Shown here piece after piece: positions 45,846-58,451 of a DNA stretch of 64,000 nucleotides. Made by a program: the position numbers and the translations under genes. The stretch is from the NCBI GenBank assembly GCA_963930775.1, contig OZ005691.1, positions 5,453,000-5,516,999 on the forward strand, given 5' to 3'. The notes beneath the pieces were generated by a model. The model was not told the origin of the DNA, did no database searches, and saw only the letters and a list, made by a program, of their open reading frames with translations. The number at the start of each line of letters is the position of its first letter. Position 1 is the stretch's first letter. The stretch is from Cliona cf. orientalis (lineage: Eukaryota; Porifera; Demospongiae; Clionaida; Clionaidae).

Positions 45846-48800
45846 CAAGGGGACCACACACTAAGCAGAAAAAAATTGTCCGGAAACCTCCCATAGTAGA
45901 GCTGGATGCATAGTAGAGCCATTCAGTGCAAGCAGGCAACCTGTACTCAAAATTTTGATCGAATCTGGTAAAGGTCGTCAGCGCAATATGTGCGCGCGCA
46001 AAACGGGTATTCCCCGTTTTTCACGTAGCGCATGCGCATAAAACATTGCAAACGTATGGCTTCCCTGTGCAATCCTATGGGAGATATTGTAGGGGCCATA
46101 TCTTTAAATTAAAGCTGTGAATCAAAAATCCAGCTTTATCATCTTTCTAGATTCATGTCACTCTGCATGCCCATATAAAAATTGTATCCTCAGATGTTGC
46201 CCAGAGCTCCAATAATTATATTATTTATTTATTTATTTGATTTGCTTTTTTTTTCTACTTAGTGTGTAACAAGGGGACCACACACTAAGCAGAAAAAAAT
46301 GGTCCGAAAACCACCACACAGTCGAGCTGGATGCATAGTAGAGCCATACAATGCAAGCAGGCACCCTAATAGCCATATACACAATATTCGGTAAAGGGTC
46401 GTCAACGTACCCCGCGCGCCCGTAATTTTTTTTTATGGGCAAACATTGCTTCCTATACAAACATATGGGAAAACTTTCAAGGACCGTAACTTTAATTCTA
46501 AGGCGTGAATCAAAATTCTTTCAGGTCAAATCTCTAGTTTCGACCCATTCTGCGTGCCGGTGCAAAAATTATGTCCCCAAGTGCTCCCAAACCCCCCATG
46601 AATTAGATTATTTATTTATTTAATTATTTAAATTTGCTTTTTTTTTCTACTTAGTGTGTAACAAGGCGACCTGAACACTAAGCAGAAAAAAAAAATTGTC
46701 CAAAAACCACCATAAAATCGAGCTGGGTGCATAGTGGAACCATACAATGCAAGCAGGCAGGCTAAATTTCAATTTTGTCAAAAAGTTGGTAAAGGTCGTC
46801 ACGTTTATGTGCGCGCGTGGCCCCGCCCCTCACGTAGCGCGTGGGCGGAAACATTGCAAACGCATGGCTTCCCTGTACAAACATATGGGGAAACTTCAAA
46901 GGGCCGTAACTTTGATTCTAAGGCGTGAATCAAAATTCCCCAAGGTCAAATCTCTAGTTTTGACCCATTCTGCGTGCCCATGTAAAAATTATCTCCCCAA
47001 GTACTCCCCAACCCCCCAAACATTAATTAATTATATAAATTCTTTTTTTTTTCAAGGCGACCAGAACACCAAGCAGAAAAAAAAATTGTCCGAAAACCAC
47101 CACAAGTCGAGCTGGATGCATAGTAGAGCCATACAATGCAAGCAGGCAGCCTATACATCAATTTTGACCAAAGTGGGTAATGGTCGTCACGTTGATGCGC
47201 GCGCGTGGGCGGAAAACATTGCAAATGCATGGCTTCCTATACAAACATATGGAATAACTTCAAAGGGCTGTAACTTTAATTCTAAGGCATGAATCAAAAT
47301 TCCCCAGGGTCAAATCTCTAGTTTCGACCCATTCTGCGTGCCCATGTAAAAATTATCTCCCCAACTGCTTCCAAACCCCCTATGAATTTTTATTTTATTT
47401 TTTTTCTACTTAGTGTTTAACTACTTAGTGTTTAATTTCAAGCTACCGTGCACACTAAGCAGAAAAAAAAAACTGCGGCACATAAGTCTACGTACCTGCA
47501 TTGTATAGGTTCGCACAAATTAATACCCACTTAGGCTTACTAAGTTTTATATTGATCGTTTACCATGTAGATACATACACTGCAATACTTTATGTACATT
47601 TGGTATATATTACTATGGTAACAACATCTAATGTCACTAAAACCATTCTTCAGTAGAGCATCCATAGTCAAGTCATGTTCAAAACAGCTACCCTAGCCCA
47701 TTTAATCAGTGTACAGTGGCTGTACGATTTAGCATTGGTATACCATAGTAACAATACCAAGTACCTTAGATGATTTCCACCCGCTCTAACTGCGCCTGTG
47801 GCGCAGTTAGAGCTTGTTGGAAATCATCTAAGGAGCTACCATGCACACTAAGCAGATAAAAGTGCCACATAATCAGAAACATGCATGTATATAATATTCA
47901 CACACTACAGTATAATAATATTATAGTCATCCCGAGTATTACTGTAAAAATATTGTCCAGAAACCACCACATAGTTGAGCTGGATGCCCATACAATCGGA
48001 AACAAGGCCGTCTATGCTCCTAATAGAGCCTAGAAACTCAGAGTATATGATCAGTGTTGAGGTTCAGTACCAGTGGCCACTGCAATAGTTACTTCCTACT
48101 AGTACTCAAGATCACCACACCACACACACAAGGCTAGGGGAAGAGGTTCAGTACCTGTGGCCCCTGCAACACGTTCAAGCACTTCGTACTAGTACTCAAG
48201 ATCACCACAGCACACACACAAGGCTAGGGGAAAAGCACAAAACAATTTTAGTTATGTTTCTCAACTAGATGTACTTTCCCACACATCCACACATACATAG
48301 CTAAATTAAAACTATAGCTGTATTACCCCACCTACCTCTCAGCAAAAACGGGAGAGTTACTGTTGTGGCTGAATAAAAATATGGTCCAAAAAGCACCACA
48401 CAGTCGAGCTGGATGCGTAGTAGAGCCATACAATGCAAGCAGGCACCCAAACAGCAATATGCACCGTGTTCGGTAAAGGGTTGTCAACGTACGCCGCGCG
48501 CCCGTAAAATTTTTTTGGCAAACATTGCAAGTGAATGGCTTCCTATATAAACTTCAAAGAGCCATAACTTTAATTCTAGGGTGTGAATCAAAAAAATCTC
48601 TCGATCAAAGTTTGTAATTTGAGCCATTCTGCGTGCCCATATAAAACTTACGGTCCCAACCGCTCCCCAGAGTCCCAATAATGGAAATCTTTTTTTTTTT
48701 TTTTGTACTTAGTGTGTAACAAGGGGACCACACACTAAGCAGAAAAAAATGGTGCGAAAACCACCATATAATTGAGCTGGATGCATAGTAGAGCCATACA

Positions 48801-49332
48801 ATGCAAGCAGGCAGCCTATACATCAATTTGAGTAAAGTGGGTAATGGTCGTCACGTCGATGTGCGCGCGTGGCCCCGCCCCTCACGTAGAAAACATTGCA
48901 AATGCATGGCTTCCTATACAAACATATGGGAAAACTTCAAAGGGCCATAACTTTAATTCTAAGGCGTGAATCATTCCATCAAATCTCTAGTTTCGACCCA
49001 TTCTGCGTGCCCATGTAAAAATTATCCCCCAAAGTGCTCCCAAACCCCCCATGAATTAGATTATTTAATTATTTAAATTTGCTTTTTTTTCTACTTAGTG
49101 TATAACAAGGGGACATAGCGCGTGGGCGGAAACATTGCAAACGCATGGCTTCCCTGTACAAATATATGGGGAAACTTCAAAGGGCCGTAACTATGATTCT
49201 AAGGCGTGAATCAAAATTCCCCAAGGTCAAATCTCTAGTTTTGACCCATTCTGCGTGCCCATGTAAAAATTATCTCCCCAAGTACTCCCCAACCCCCCAA
49301 ACATTTTTTTTTCTACTTAGTGTTAGTGTTTA
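45846..49332 (+). mobile_element. forward array of TTAA-type 0.4-kb units
   Basis: Unit starts (CAAGGSGACC or CAAGCTACCG) at 45846, 46270, 46662, 47053, about 47439, 48720 and 49106. Successive full units are about 390 bp apart and are joined as CTTAGTGTGTAA/CAAGG. The conserved core GCGTGGGCGGAAA-CATTGC, GGGCCGTAACTTTAATTCT and CATTCTGCGTGCCC is present in most. It is interrupted at 47450-48375 by unique DNA, the hairpin at 47764, and a copy of the 27108-27520 segment (47960-48375). ORFs of 60-180 codons through the units are not conserved in frame. Confidence 0.75.
47764..47833. repeat. 70-bp near-perfect hairpin
   Basis: CCTTAGATGATTTCCACCCG + CTCTAACTGCGCC, a 3-nt TGT loop, then GGCGCAGTTAGAGC + TTGTTGGAAATCATCTAAGG. 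The arms are about 33 bp with a small bulge. No clear target duplication. It could be a tiny foldback transposon or, if transcribed, a stem-loop RNA. Confidence 0.75.
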
Positions 49333-49654
49333 ATTTTCTATAAGTTTAGCATTATGCATGGATGCACAAAAATAGCAAAGCTAATAAGAATATGTACACC
49401 CAGGTAAATAAATAGCTAACTAAACATAAACTGATATAATTTAGTCTTAAAGCTACCTACATTAGTACATGATACAATATCATTACTTAACTTATTCCAT
49501 TCATTAATGGTACGGGGAAAAAAAGAATTTAAGGACTGTGAAGAGTGACCAGTTTGGTAATGCAGTTGCCTTGAGTGGTTAAGTCTTGTTTCATACTCTA
49601 TTATTTATAGATAGTTTTGTCTCTATAAGCCCCCTCCCCCTTCCCTAATGTAAA
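49333..49654. other. spacer, nothing recognised
   Basis: AT-rich low-copy DNA between the array and the next nested element. No ORF or repeat of note. Confidence 0.4.
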
Positions 49655-51538
49655 TACCGTAGAATCCCGCAATTACGCCCCCTCGCACATAAGCCCCCAC
49701 CTGCATTTTTTTGCCAAGTTCCTGTATAGGTAGTTTTATCTCGTGTATAAGCCCCCCTCCCCAAAATGTAGATAGCTATTTAGAGTCCATAGCATAGGCG
49801 TAGGAAGATATTGAAGGTTGAGTGGGCTTTAATATTCAGTTGCGCGCAAAATGCACGTGACGACCACGCCCACTTTGTGTCGAATCACGCCCATTTTTAT
49901 GGGGGGTGGATAGTGTCAAAAGTACAATCAGTGTTTTGGAGGAGGGTGACTTCTCTGAGGAGGGGGGTGGTTTCAACTGGAGGGGGTACTTTTCTGTTGG
50001 AAGATGCCAGTTTTTGTGGAGGAGTGTATTTCGATCTCGAGGAGGGAGTCTAGCACATCCGGAATAGGGGGTCATACTTCGCTGGGGGAGGGGTGGATTT
50101 TGATCTCGAGGAGGGGGTCACACACTTTTGCTGGAGGATCAAGGAGGGGTGTGTTTTGATCTCAAGGAGGGCTCTAGTTCATCTGAAGTAGGGGGTGATA
50201 CTCTGGTTGGACGAGGATGCATTTGATATCGAGGGGCCGACTGTGGGTGTGGCACATTTTTATGCATGCGCAAATCCGTTAACATTATTTTAGTCTTCGC
50301 GCTATGTGCTGGTACCATGACGGTACGGAACATGTGCTGGGAAGCAAGTCGCTTGAAAATGAGTTGTTATGGACTAGTGTAAATGTGCTGGTGGTGTCTC
50401 CTGTCGTACAAAGGTTCAATAATTGTATGTGCTACGAACAAATTACCAAATATCTGCGCTTCATTGAATAAATGTAGCACCTTTGTACAAGAGACACCAG
50501 TAATACATCTACAGCAGTCCAGAATCATGAGAATCACGCCACTAGCTTCCCAGCCTATAGCCACGTCCCAATTCAAAGCACAGGCCATGCCACCTGACGC
50601 GAGGATTTTTATGCGCATGCGCAAAATGTGCCACACACACATAATTATAATACACACAAACGGCATCTATCGGCAACTGCTAGCTCCACTCCATTGCTTC
50701 AAATATGCCCCTCCTCCAGTGGAGGTAGCAGACCCCTCGAGATCAAAATGTACCCCTTGTCCAGCGAAAGTATGATCCCCTCCTCACGATCAAAACACAC
50801 CCCTCCTCCAGCCAAGTATGATCCCCTACTCCAGAGGAGCTAGACCCCCTCCTCGAGATCAAAATGCACCCCTCCTCCAGCGAAGTATAGATATGAATTA
50901 GACCCCCTCCTCGAGATCAAAACGCACCCCTCCTCCACAAAAAGTGGTATCCTCTAACTGAAAAGCACCCCCTCCAGTCGAAACCACTCCCCTCCTCAGT
51001 GAAGTTACCCTCCTCCAAAACACTGACTGTACTTTTGACACTATCCACCCCTCATACATTTTTGCACAATCGAGACCACTATCGCGAGTTTCTCAATGAA
51101 GAAATAAACTGTAAGTCGAATGGAATAGATTTGGATGCAATTGTGGCATATTCACTCATAGTCACTGTAGACTAGCTGGATCGGATCTCATTCTGAACTG
51201 CAGGTATGAAATGTCAGCTCATAAAGTGGGGGGCCTGGCCCTGTGGCCACCCCTGTTCCTACGCCCATGCATAGGCCAATAAAAACAGTAGCTACAGCTA
51301 GCAAACTAGCTATTTGTGTCATTAATATGCCTTACTTTGTTGTTTTTCTTGAGTTTTGCCCATCAAACAGCCAGAGAAAGTACAGAGATCGCATGCCCAC
51401 GTGGCATTTGACAGTCGGTAATGGTCATCATGCGGAAATCTAAGGATCCCGTGAACAAGCCCCCTCCCCACTTCAGCCCAATGCCCAATGCTAGCATGCA
51501 CAAAGAGGGGGGGGGCGTAATCGTGGGATTTTACGGTA
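49655..51538. mobile_element. TACCGTAGAATCCC MITE (about 400 bp) split by a nested element
   Basis: TACCGTAGAATCCCGCAATT + ACGCCCCC at 49655 is inverted at 51538 (GGCGTAATCGTGGGATTTTA + CGGTA). The right part (GTAGCTACAGCTAGCAAACT, GCCCATCAA, CACGTGGCATTTGACAG) is repeated downstream at 51557-52862, which is a second, interrupted copy. Confidence 0.75.
49793..51269. mobile_element. 1.48-kb element with long imperfect arms, 5-bp TSD CATAG
   Basis: CATAGGCGTAGGAA at 49793, inverted as TTCCTACGCCCATG ending 51269, with CATAG directly outside on both sides (49788-49792, 51270-51274). Subterminal arms of over 250 bp (GGAGGAGGGGTGxxTTTTGATCTCGAG-type phrases on the left, complements at 50720-51060) make it foldback-like. 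A 130-codon + ORF at 50383 has no recognisable domain. Confidence 0.8.
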
Positions 51539-51648
51539 TTAGAGCCCATAAGCTTAAGCCAATAAAAACAGTAGCTACAGCTAGCAAACTAGCTATTTGT
51601 ACCATAGTATGCCTTACTTTGTTGATTTCTAGAGTTTTGCCCATCAAC

Positions 51649-52673
51649 TGGTCTATCAAGCTTGACCCTTTTTCGCACGACGATCTTTACCCACTCTATC
51701 TACACGCGAAAAAGGGGTCTCACAAAGGTCAGTGTTGGAATGCAATTTATTTGGTGAAGCTATACGAGTGTGCGCTTGGCTCAAAAGCAAGAGAACATCA
51801 GCAGACTCAGGTAGTCTAAGGACTGGGTACGCGCACGCGCGAGCGGGATCACGTGCGCGATACACCTAGCAATACATTTAGTCACATGATCACGATCATG
51901 GCCATAGAGTAGCTGTATAAAGGCTGAAGGTTGCTGAGGCGGCGATGAAGACGCTTAGCTACGAAGATATCTCCGTTGCACAAAGCGAATAACGTCGATT
52001 TTAAGCCCTACTACCCGGGGGCAAGAAGAGCTGTTCAACGGGACGGGAGATATTCAGGTAAATAGCCCTCCAAGATTGGTACATTTATCACACTTCGTGG
52101 TATTCTAGCTTAGTAGTATGACAGATCGACTTGCCCCCGTGATATTTATTAGTTAAGCATATGAATATTATCTAAGGCCTGGAGAAACAGTCGTCCAGGC
52201 TGATCTTCACCGCCGCCTTTGGCGATTTTATCTTCAGAATAGCCATTACTCATGACGTCACCAGGAGGTAACTAATTAGTGGGCGTGGCTATAAATTAGT
52301 CTGCGGTTAGAGAAATGGTTGCTCTACATTATGGTGCAACTTTCTTGTCCATATCATGTTGTCTTCTAGACACTAAACAAGCAAAGATACAGCTTAAAAT
52401 CATGAGTCTGAATGGGTGTCCCAGTCCTTAGACAACCTGAGGTCGACGGCCCAGTCTGATGTTACTCTAAAAACACTGAAAGCATAATAGGCCTAGTCTA
52501 GTGGCCGTTTTTGCCAACTGCTACTCTACACCCACGCATAAATTGCTTGCATGAATTTCAAAAGCTGAATCTGATTGGCCAGACAAAATTTGATAAAACC
52601 TGGACGCCTTTTTCGCATGTGGATAGAGTGGGTAAAGGTTGCGGGCGAAAAAGGGATCTAGCTTGATAGACTA
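51649..52673. mobile_element. 1025-bp MULE-like element with 9-bp TSD CCCATCAAC
   Basis: TGGTCTATCAAGCTTGACCC + TTTTTCGC at 51649 and its inverted partner (GCGAAAAAGGGATCTAGCTT + GATAGACTA) ending at 52673. CCCATCAAC at 51640-51648 and 52674-52682. The empty site is seen in the neighbouring host copy (GCCCATCAAACAGCCAGAGA, about 51358), confirming the insertion. The interior has CpG-containing low-copy DNA (51900-52300) but no transposase. A 9-bp TSD suggests Mutator-like. Confidence 0.88.
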
Positions 52674-52682
52674 CCCATCAAC

Positions 52683-53029
52683 CCGCCAGAGAAGGTACAG
52701 ATCGCGTGCCCACGTGGCATTCGATGGTCGGTAATGGTTGTCACGTCACATGGCAATGTGAGGATCCCGCGTATAAGCCCCCTCCCCACTTTTGCCCAAT
52801 GCTAGTATGCACAAAGGGGGGGGGGGGGGGGGGGGGGGCGGCGTAATCACGGAATTCTATGTCATTAACTAGCTGTACGTGTATGGTAAAAGGTTTAACT
52901 CAGAATTCGAAATTAATTACAGGTGATATTGTGTAAGTGATCAACTCTCGACCATCTAAGACATTCGGGGCTGTAACTAGGGATTACGGACCTCCAAATT
53001 TCACTAATTTTTCCGCGGAATTTCTACAT
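52683..53029. other. remainder of the interrupted TACCGTAGAATC-type copy plus spacer
   Basis: CCGCCAGAGAAGGTACAGAT to GGCGTAATCACGGAATTCTA continues the second host copy to about 52862, including a G21 homopolymer. The last 170 bp are unassigned. Confidence 0.5.
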
Positions 53030-54124
53030 CAATTTTGACCAAAGTGGGTAATGATCGTCACGTTGATGTGCGTGCGTGGCCCCTCACGTAGCGCATGGGC
53101 GGAAAACATTGCCAATGCATGGCTTCCTATACAAACATATGGGAAAACCTCGAAGGGCCATCATCCATATCTTTAATTCTAACAAATTCCCCTATCCCCC
53201 AAGTGCTCCCAAACCCCCCCCCCCCATAAATTACATTATTCAATTATTTATTTAAGTTTACTTTTTTTTCCAGGAGACCACACACTAAGCAGAAAAATGG
53301 TCCAGAAACGACCACATAGTCTAGCTGGATGCATAGTAGAGCCATACAATGCAAGCAGGCAGCCTGTACATCAATTTTGACCAGAATGGGTAATGGTCGT
53401 CACGTTGATATGTGCGCATGGCCCCGCCTCTCACGTAGCGCGTGGGCAGAAAACATTGCAAATGCATGGCTTCCTATACAAACATGGGGTAACTTCAAAG
53501 GGCCGTAACTTTAATTCTAAGGTGTGAATCAAAATTCCCCTGCGTCAAATCTCTAATTTCAACCCATTCTGCGTGCCCATGTAAAAATTATCCCCCCAAG
53601 TGCTCCCAAACCCCCCATGAATTAGATTATTTAATTATTTAAATTTGCTTTTTTCAAGGAGACCACACACTAAGCAGAAAAAAAAATTGTCCGAAAATCA
53701 TCACATAGTTGAGCTGGATGCATAGTATAGTCATACAATGCAAGCAGGCAGCCTATACCTCAATTTTGACCAAAATAGGTAATGGTCGTCACGTTGATGT
53801 GCGCGCTTTGCCCCGCCCCTCACGTAGCGCGTGGGCGGAAAACATTGCAAATGCATGATTTCCTATACAAACATATGGGGAAACTTCAAAGGACCATAAC
53901 TTCAATTCCAAGGAGTGAATCAAAAATCTGTGTGGTCAAATCTCTAGTTTCGACTCATTCTGCGTGCCCATGTAAAAATTATCCCCCCAAGTGCTCCCAA
54001 CCCCCCCCCCCCATAAATTATATTATTTAATTATTTATTTAATTATTTAAATGTGCTTTTTTTCTACTTCGTGTAACAAGCTAGCGTGCACACTAAGCAG
54101 AAAAAAATTGTCCAGAAAACCACA
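53030..54124 (+). mobile_element. forward array of TTAA-type units, second block
   Basis: Partial unit from 53030, then units starting near 53271, 53655 and 54077 (CAAGCTAGCGTGCACACTAA). Same core words as 45846-49332. The last unit is cut after CCAGAAAACCACA by the TACCGTA end at 54125. Confidence 0.7.
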
Positions 54125-54890
54125 TACCGTAGGACGGGTTTTAAGGTACCATTAAATTGTGTGGGTGTGAGGTGGGGAATATGACACCTAAACCACATCA
54201 AAGTCATTAGTGAGGTACACATTGTGTGACCACGCCCTTTTAATTGTCCAGGTCTCAGGGGTGTGGCTGCTAGAGCCGGAAGTGTTCATTTAATATCCTC
54301 AATGGACCGGAAGCCGAGCCGGAAGGGAGGGGCCAGGCCACGCAAAAAACAGCACCACCCTGTGCCTCAAGGACCACCATTCTCAATCAAGTGCCGACTG
54401 GCCACTGGATGTCCACTGGAAGCCCACAATCAATCCCAATTAAAACACATAGCTTCCTCAAGGCCAAAACACACACAAACACTTCAAGGCCGTTCTGCCA
54501 CACCGCCCACACAAGAGCTCACCTCTTTTCCTGTGTGGGCAGGGTAACAACACGCCATCGCAACCACATCCGCTTCAAACCATCGTCAGCTTTCGTCCAG
54601 CCATACGGTCCCCTCGATCACACCGGCGTACAGTGCCTCATTAACTGACATGGCCTCACCTTTGACCTCCTGCCACGCCCCCAAAGCCTCCTCACGGGGT
54701 TCAAAGATTACCACCGCTTCCGGGACACGCCCACCTATTGCCGCAGCCAAGTCCCAGGTGCCGATGTCCGAGCACTGGCCCGTGAAGCCACGCCCAATCG
54801 AAAGCAATAAAACTTGCATTAACACACGCACACACTGCACACAGTGCCAGGAACACGCCCACATGCTTAATTAGGCCTAATTAGCTTCTT
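54125..54890 (-). repeat. GC-rich repeat, long copy, begins with a TACCGTAGGACGG end
   Basis: TACCGTAGGACGGGTTTTAA starts it, as in the MITE at 34890. It then runs through GC-rich DNA to CTTAATTAGGCCTAATTAGC. It is the long, inverted version of 29590-29995. On the - strand a 92-codon frame (54864-54586, with a hydrophobic N-terminus and GQCSDIGTWDLAAAIGGRVP) is open, and a + frame of 94 codons overlaps it. Neither matches a family I know, and the short copy does not preserve them, so coding is doubtful. Confidence 0.55.
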
Positions 54891-54897
54891 TTTTTTT

Positions 54898-57560
54898 CAA
54901 GGCGACCAGAACACTAAGCAGAAAAAATTGTCCAGAAACAGCCACATAATCAAGCTGGATGCTTAGTAGAGCCACACAATGCAAGCAGACAGCTTATATT
55001 CCAATTTTTACCAAATTGGGTAAAGGTCGTCACATCTCTGTGCGCGCGTGGCCCCGCCCCTGACGTAGCGTGTGGGCGGGAAATATTGCAAATGCATGGC
55101 TTCCTATACAAACATGGGGAAACTTCAAAGGGCCGTAACTTTAATTCTAAGGCGTGAATCAAAATTTTCTCATGTCAAAGCTCGTGTTTTGACCCATTCT
55201 GCGTGCCGGTATAAAAATTATCTCCCCAAGTGCTCCCAATTCCCCCAAACATTTTTTGCGCAGGAAATCTTTTTTTTTCCTACTTAGTGTTTAACAAGCT
55301 AGCGTGCACACTAAGCAGAAAAAAATTGTCCAAAAAACCACATAATACACCTAGGATACACAGTAGAGCCATACAAAGTAAGTAAACAACCTAGGATGCA
55401 CAGTAGAGCCATACAAAGCGAGCAAACAACCTATAGTCTAATTTTGAAATTTTTTCTAAATAACGCACACCATGGGTATTCCCCGTTTTTCACGTAGCGC
55501 GTGGGCAGAAAACATTGCAAACGCATGGCTTCCCTATACAAACGTATGGGAAAAATTTAAAGGGCCGTAACTAATTCTAAGGCATGAATCAAAATTCCCC
55601 AGGGTCAAATCTCTAGTTTCGACCCATTCTCCGTGCCCATGTAAAAAGTATCTCCCCAGGTGCTCCCAGTTCCCCCACGAATTATTATATTTTGTTTTTT
55701 TTCTACTTAGTGTGTAATTAGTGTGTAACAAGGCGACCAGAACACCAAGCAGAAAAAAGAAATTGTTCGAAAACCGCCACATAGTTGAGCTGGATGCATA
55801 GTAGAGCCATACAATGCAAGCAGGCAGCCTGTGCATCAATTTTGATCAAAGTGGGTAATGGTCGTCACGTTAATGTGCGCGTGGGCGGAAAACATTGCAA
55901 ATGCATGGCTTCCTATACAAACATGGGGTAACTTCAAAGGGCCGTAACCTTAATTCTAAGGTGTGAATCAAAATTCCCCAGGGTCAAATCTCTAGTTTCG
56001 ACCCCTTCTGCGTGCCCATGTAAAAATTATCTCCCCAAGTGCTCCCAACCCCCCCAAACATTAATTAATTACCATAGGATTGGTATGTTATGTGGGGTTA
56101 AATTTATGCCATTTCCTGGTAAAAAGTACTCATGGGCATTAAGGCACGGGTCACCCTTGAGTGGCCTTAAATCTTTGTTATTGAGTAACTCAAGAACCAT
56201 AAGTTCAGTGAAGATCAAACATGAATGTCAAATAGAATTCAGGGATCTGAAGCGACCACGCCCACTTTCGATGTCACGTGACGTCACCGCCACCACCCCT
56301 AAACGTTGAAGTTAAGCTTTGCTACGTGTACTATAGATAGATACCATCGTTACCTAACTTTTCACCGTGAGCACATCCGAAATTCGCACTTGTTCACCGT
56401 CGATCGTCGGTATTCCAATTAACGCACATCAAGGGTGGAGCTACTATTAACGTTATCTTCGCTTTGGAGGCCCCGATCGCATGCGCTCGCGGTGAAAAGT
56501 TAGGAAACGATGGTATCTAGCTATAGTGCACGTAGCAAAGCTTAATTTTAACGTTTAGTACTGCGGAAATCGCGATTTCCGCTTCTGCGCTGAGGTGGCG
56601 GCGGTGACGTCACGTGACATCGAAAGTGGGCGTGGTCGCTTCAGATCCATGAATTCTGTTTGACATTCATGAACTTATGGTTCTTGAGTTACTCATTAAC
56701 AAAGATTTAAGGCCACTCAAGGGTGACCCGTGCCTTAATGCCCATGAGTATTATGCGATTTTTATTTATGCGATAATACCATGAGCCAGTCTCCACCCTC
56801 GAGGGTGGGATCTGAGAACGACTCTAGTAGAGGAAAGAGCTATCAGCCCTTAGTAGAGTTGATTAACGCTGAAAATACTCACCAGTAGTCTGTAAATATC
56901 AGAAGTGTACTTCTCTCTGGCTCTTTCCAAACTCAAACTGATGTACCGTTCGGCCAAACAGACAGAGCGCTTGCTAGCAGATCGCTTGCGCGTGCAATAT
57001 GACCACGTGTACGCGGCGCGTGCCTCGGCCGGCCGCCGTATTGCGCAATGTATGTAATGTGCATGTTTATTTTGCGATTTTTAATTGTGCTATTTCGCTA
57101 AAATTCGCATAATCGCATAACTAAAAATACCGCATAATATACCAATCCTACGGTATTTAAATCTTTCTTTTCAAGCTAGCGTACACACTAAGCAGAAAAA
57201 AATTGTCCAGAAAACCACATAATACACCTAGGATGCACAGTAGAGCCATATAATGCAAGTAAACAACCGAGGATGCACAGTAGACCCATACAAAGCAAGC
57301 AAACAACCTATACTCCAATTTTGAGAAATTTTCTAAATAACGCACACCACGGGTATTCCCCGTTTTACACGTAGCGCGTAGGCGGAAAACACTGTTGCAA
57401 ACGCATGGCTTCCCTATACAAACATATGGGAAAACTTTAAAGGGCCGTAACTTTAATTCTAAGGCATGAATCAAAATTCCCCAGGGTTAAATCTCTAGTT
57501 TTGAGGCATTCTGCGTGCCCATGTAAAAGTGTTCCCAAACCCCCCATGAATTAGATTATT
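54898..57560 (+). mobile_element. forward array of TTAA-type units, third block
   Basis: Units start at 54898, 55295, 55729 and 57172. At 55295 the boundary is GTGTTTAA/CAAGC, again a TTAA. The unit at 55729 is split by the palindromic element 56070-57155. The last unit is cut at 57560 by the insertion that begins at 57561. Confidence 0.75.
56070..57155. mobile_element. 1.09-kb palindromic TACCRTAGGATTGG element
   Basis: TACCATAGGATTGGTATGTT + ATG at 56070 and CATAATATACCAATCCTACG + GTA ending at 57155. TA at both tips; the host unit's ATTAATTA...TTTAAAT continues outside. Inside is a second, much longer palindrome: 56125-56360 is inverted at 56505-56750, including GACATTCATG, GGCCACTCAAGGGTGACCCG and TCACGTGACGTCACCGCC. 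Confidence 0.85.
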
Positions 57561-58451
57561 CGTTGCCAGAAATGCCCTATGGAGCAGCGGACATCCATAT
57601 GTTTGCATTATACAAGCCCTTGTAATTACTAATTACAAGCGTACAAGAAGTCATGAATATCATTATAAATTTCACGATTGACAAAAATCAACTTATTTAT
57701 CATTATAATCAGGTCTTTATAGGCTCCTACAATGTAATTTAACTTAAAATAGCTAGATAGTACCTTCAATTGCCGTTTGTGATAAAATAATGTAGTCCAC
57801 AGCAGATCAGTGCAGTTCAACAATGATATTTCACACTTGACGGCTAAATCTAGCTACTGATGGATGATAACTACACTAAAGTAGCCTAATCTCAACTATT
57901 TTCGATCTAAATAGTCAACAGAGACTTGATCTTGACACTCGCAGCAGTCCTGTCCACGATTCAGGGCCTCAGCTATAGACCAGGTCAAAGGTCATGACGT
58001 CACGAACTGCCGAGTCAGCAAAAATTCTTCAATATTGCTGAACTTTGCCCTTGCAAAGTAAAATTTTTAAATGGCGATGAAGTGAGATTTAGGCTAGATC
58101 TATGAGGTTTCATAGCTAAATAAGTAGTCTAGATGATCGGAAGTTGGAATTTTAGACTACTAGTGGTGCAAAATCGTGCAAGTTTGCAGGCACTTCAGCA
58201 AAAATGTATTGCTGTCTATGGACAAGTTGATCAAGTACGTTTGCTAAAATAGTAAATTCTGTGCATGCAGTATGGATAGTCGTAAATCATCAGGAGCTTC
58301 CTTTTATTGTATCAAAGAAGTCTAGATGATCGGAAATTGGGTAGCTTGTTGTTTTGGTTTATCCCCATAGAGAATGTACACATCCAATTAAACGAATTAT
58401 GAAACATTTTCGCTATTCCAACTATGGGATGGCCGCGCATTTCTGGCAACG
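57561..58451. mobile_element. 891-bp insertion with CGTTGCCAGAAATGC ends
   Basis: CGTTGCCAGAAATGC at 57561 is inverted at 58451 (GCATTTCTGGCAACG). Host TTAA-unit sequence flanks it (TTAGATTATT left, ATTTAATAG right), so the duplication is probably the 3-bp ATT. The interior is low-copy, with TCTAGATGATCGGAA twice (58129, 58320) and only short ORFs. Confidence 0.75.

Noticed and set aside
46747..47292. 181-codon + ORF in the forward array
   Set aside because: Spans two tandem units and reads the same core DNA in two different frames, so it is not a conserved protein.
45846..49332. CRISPR-like or clustered satellite array
   Set aside because: The repeats are about 390-bp TIR units in a eukaryotic context, not short repeats with unique spacers.
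50383..50775. 130-codon + ORF
   Set aside because: Lies in the middle of the foldback element 49793-51269, with no domain and low-complexity ends.
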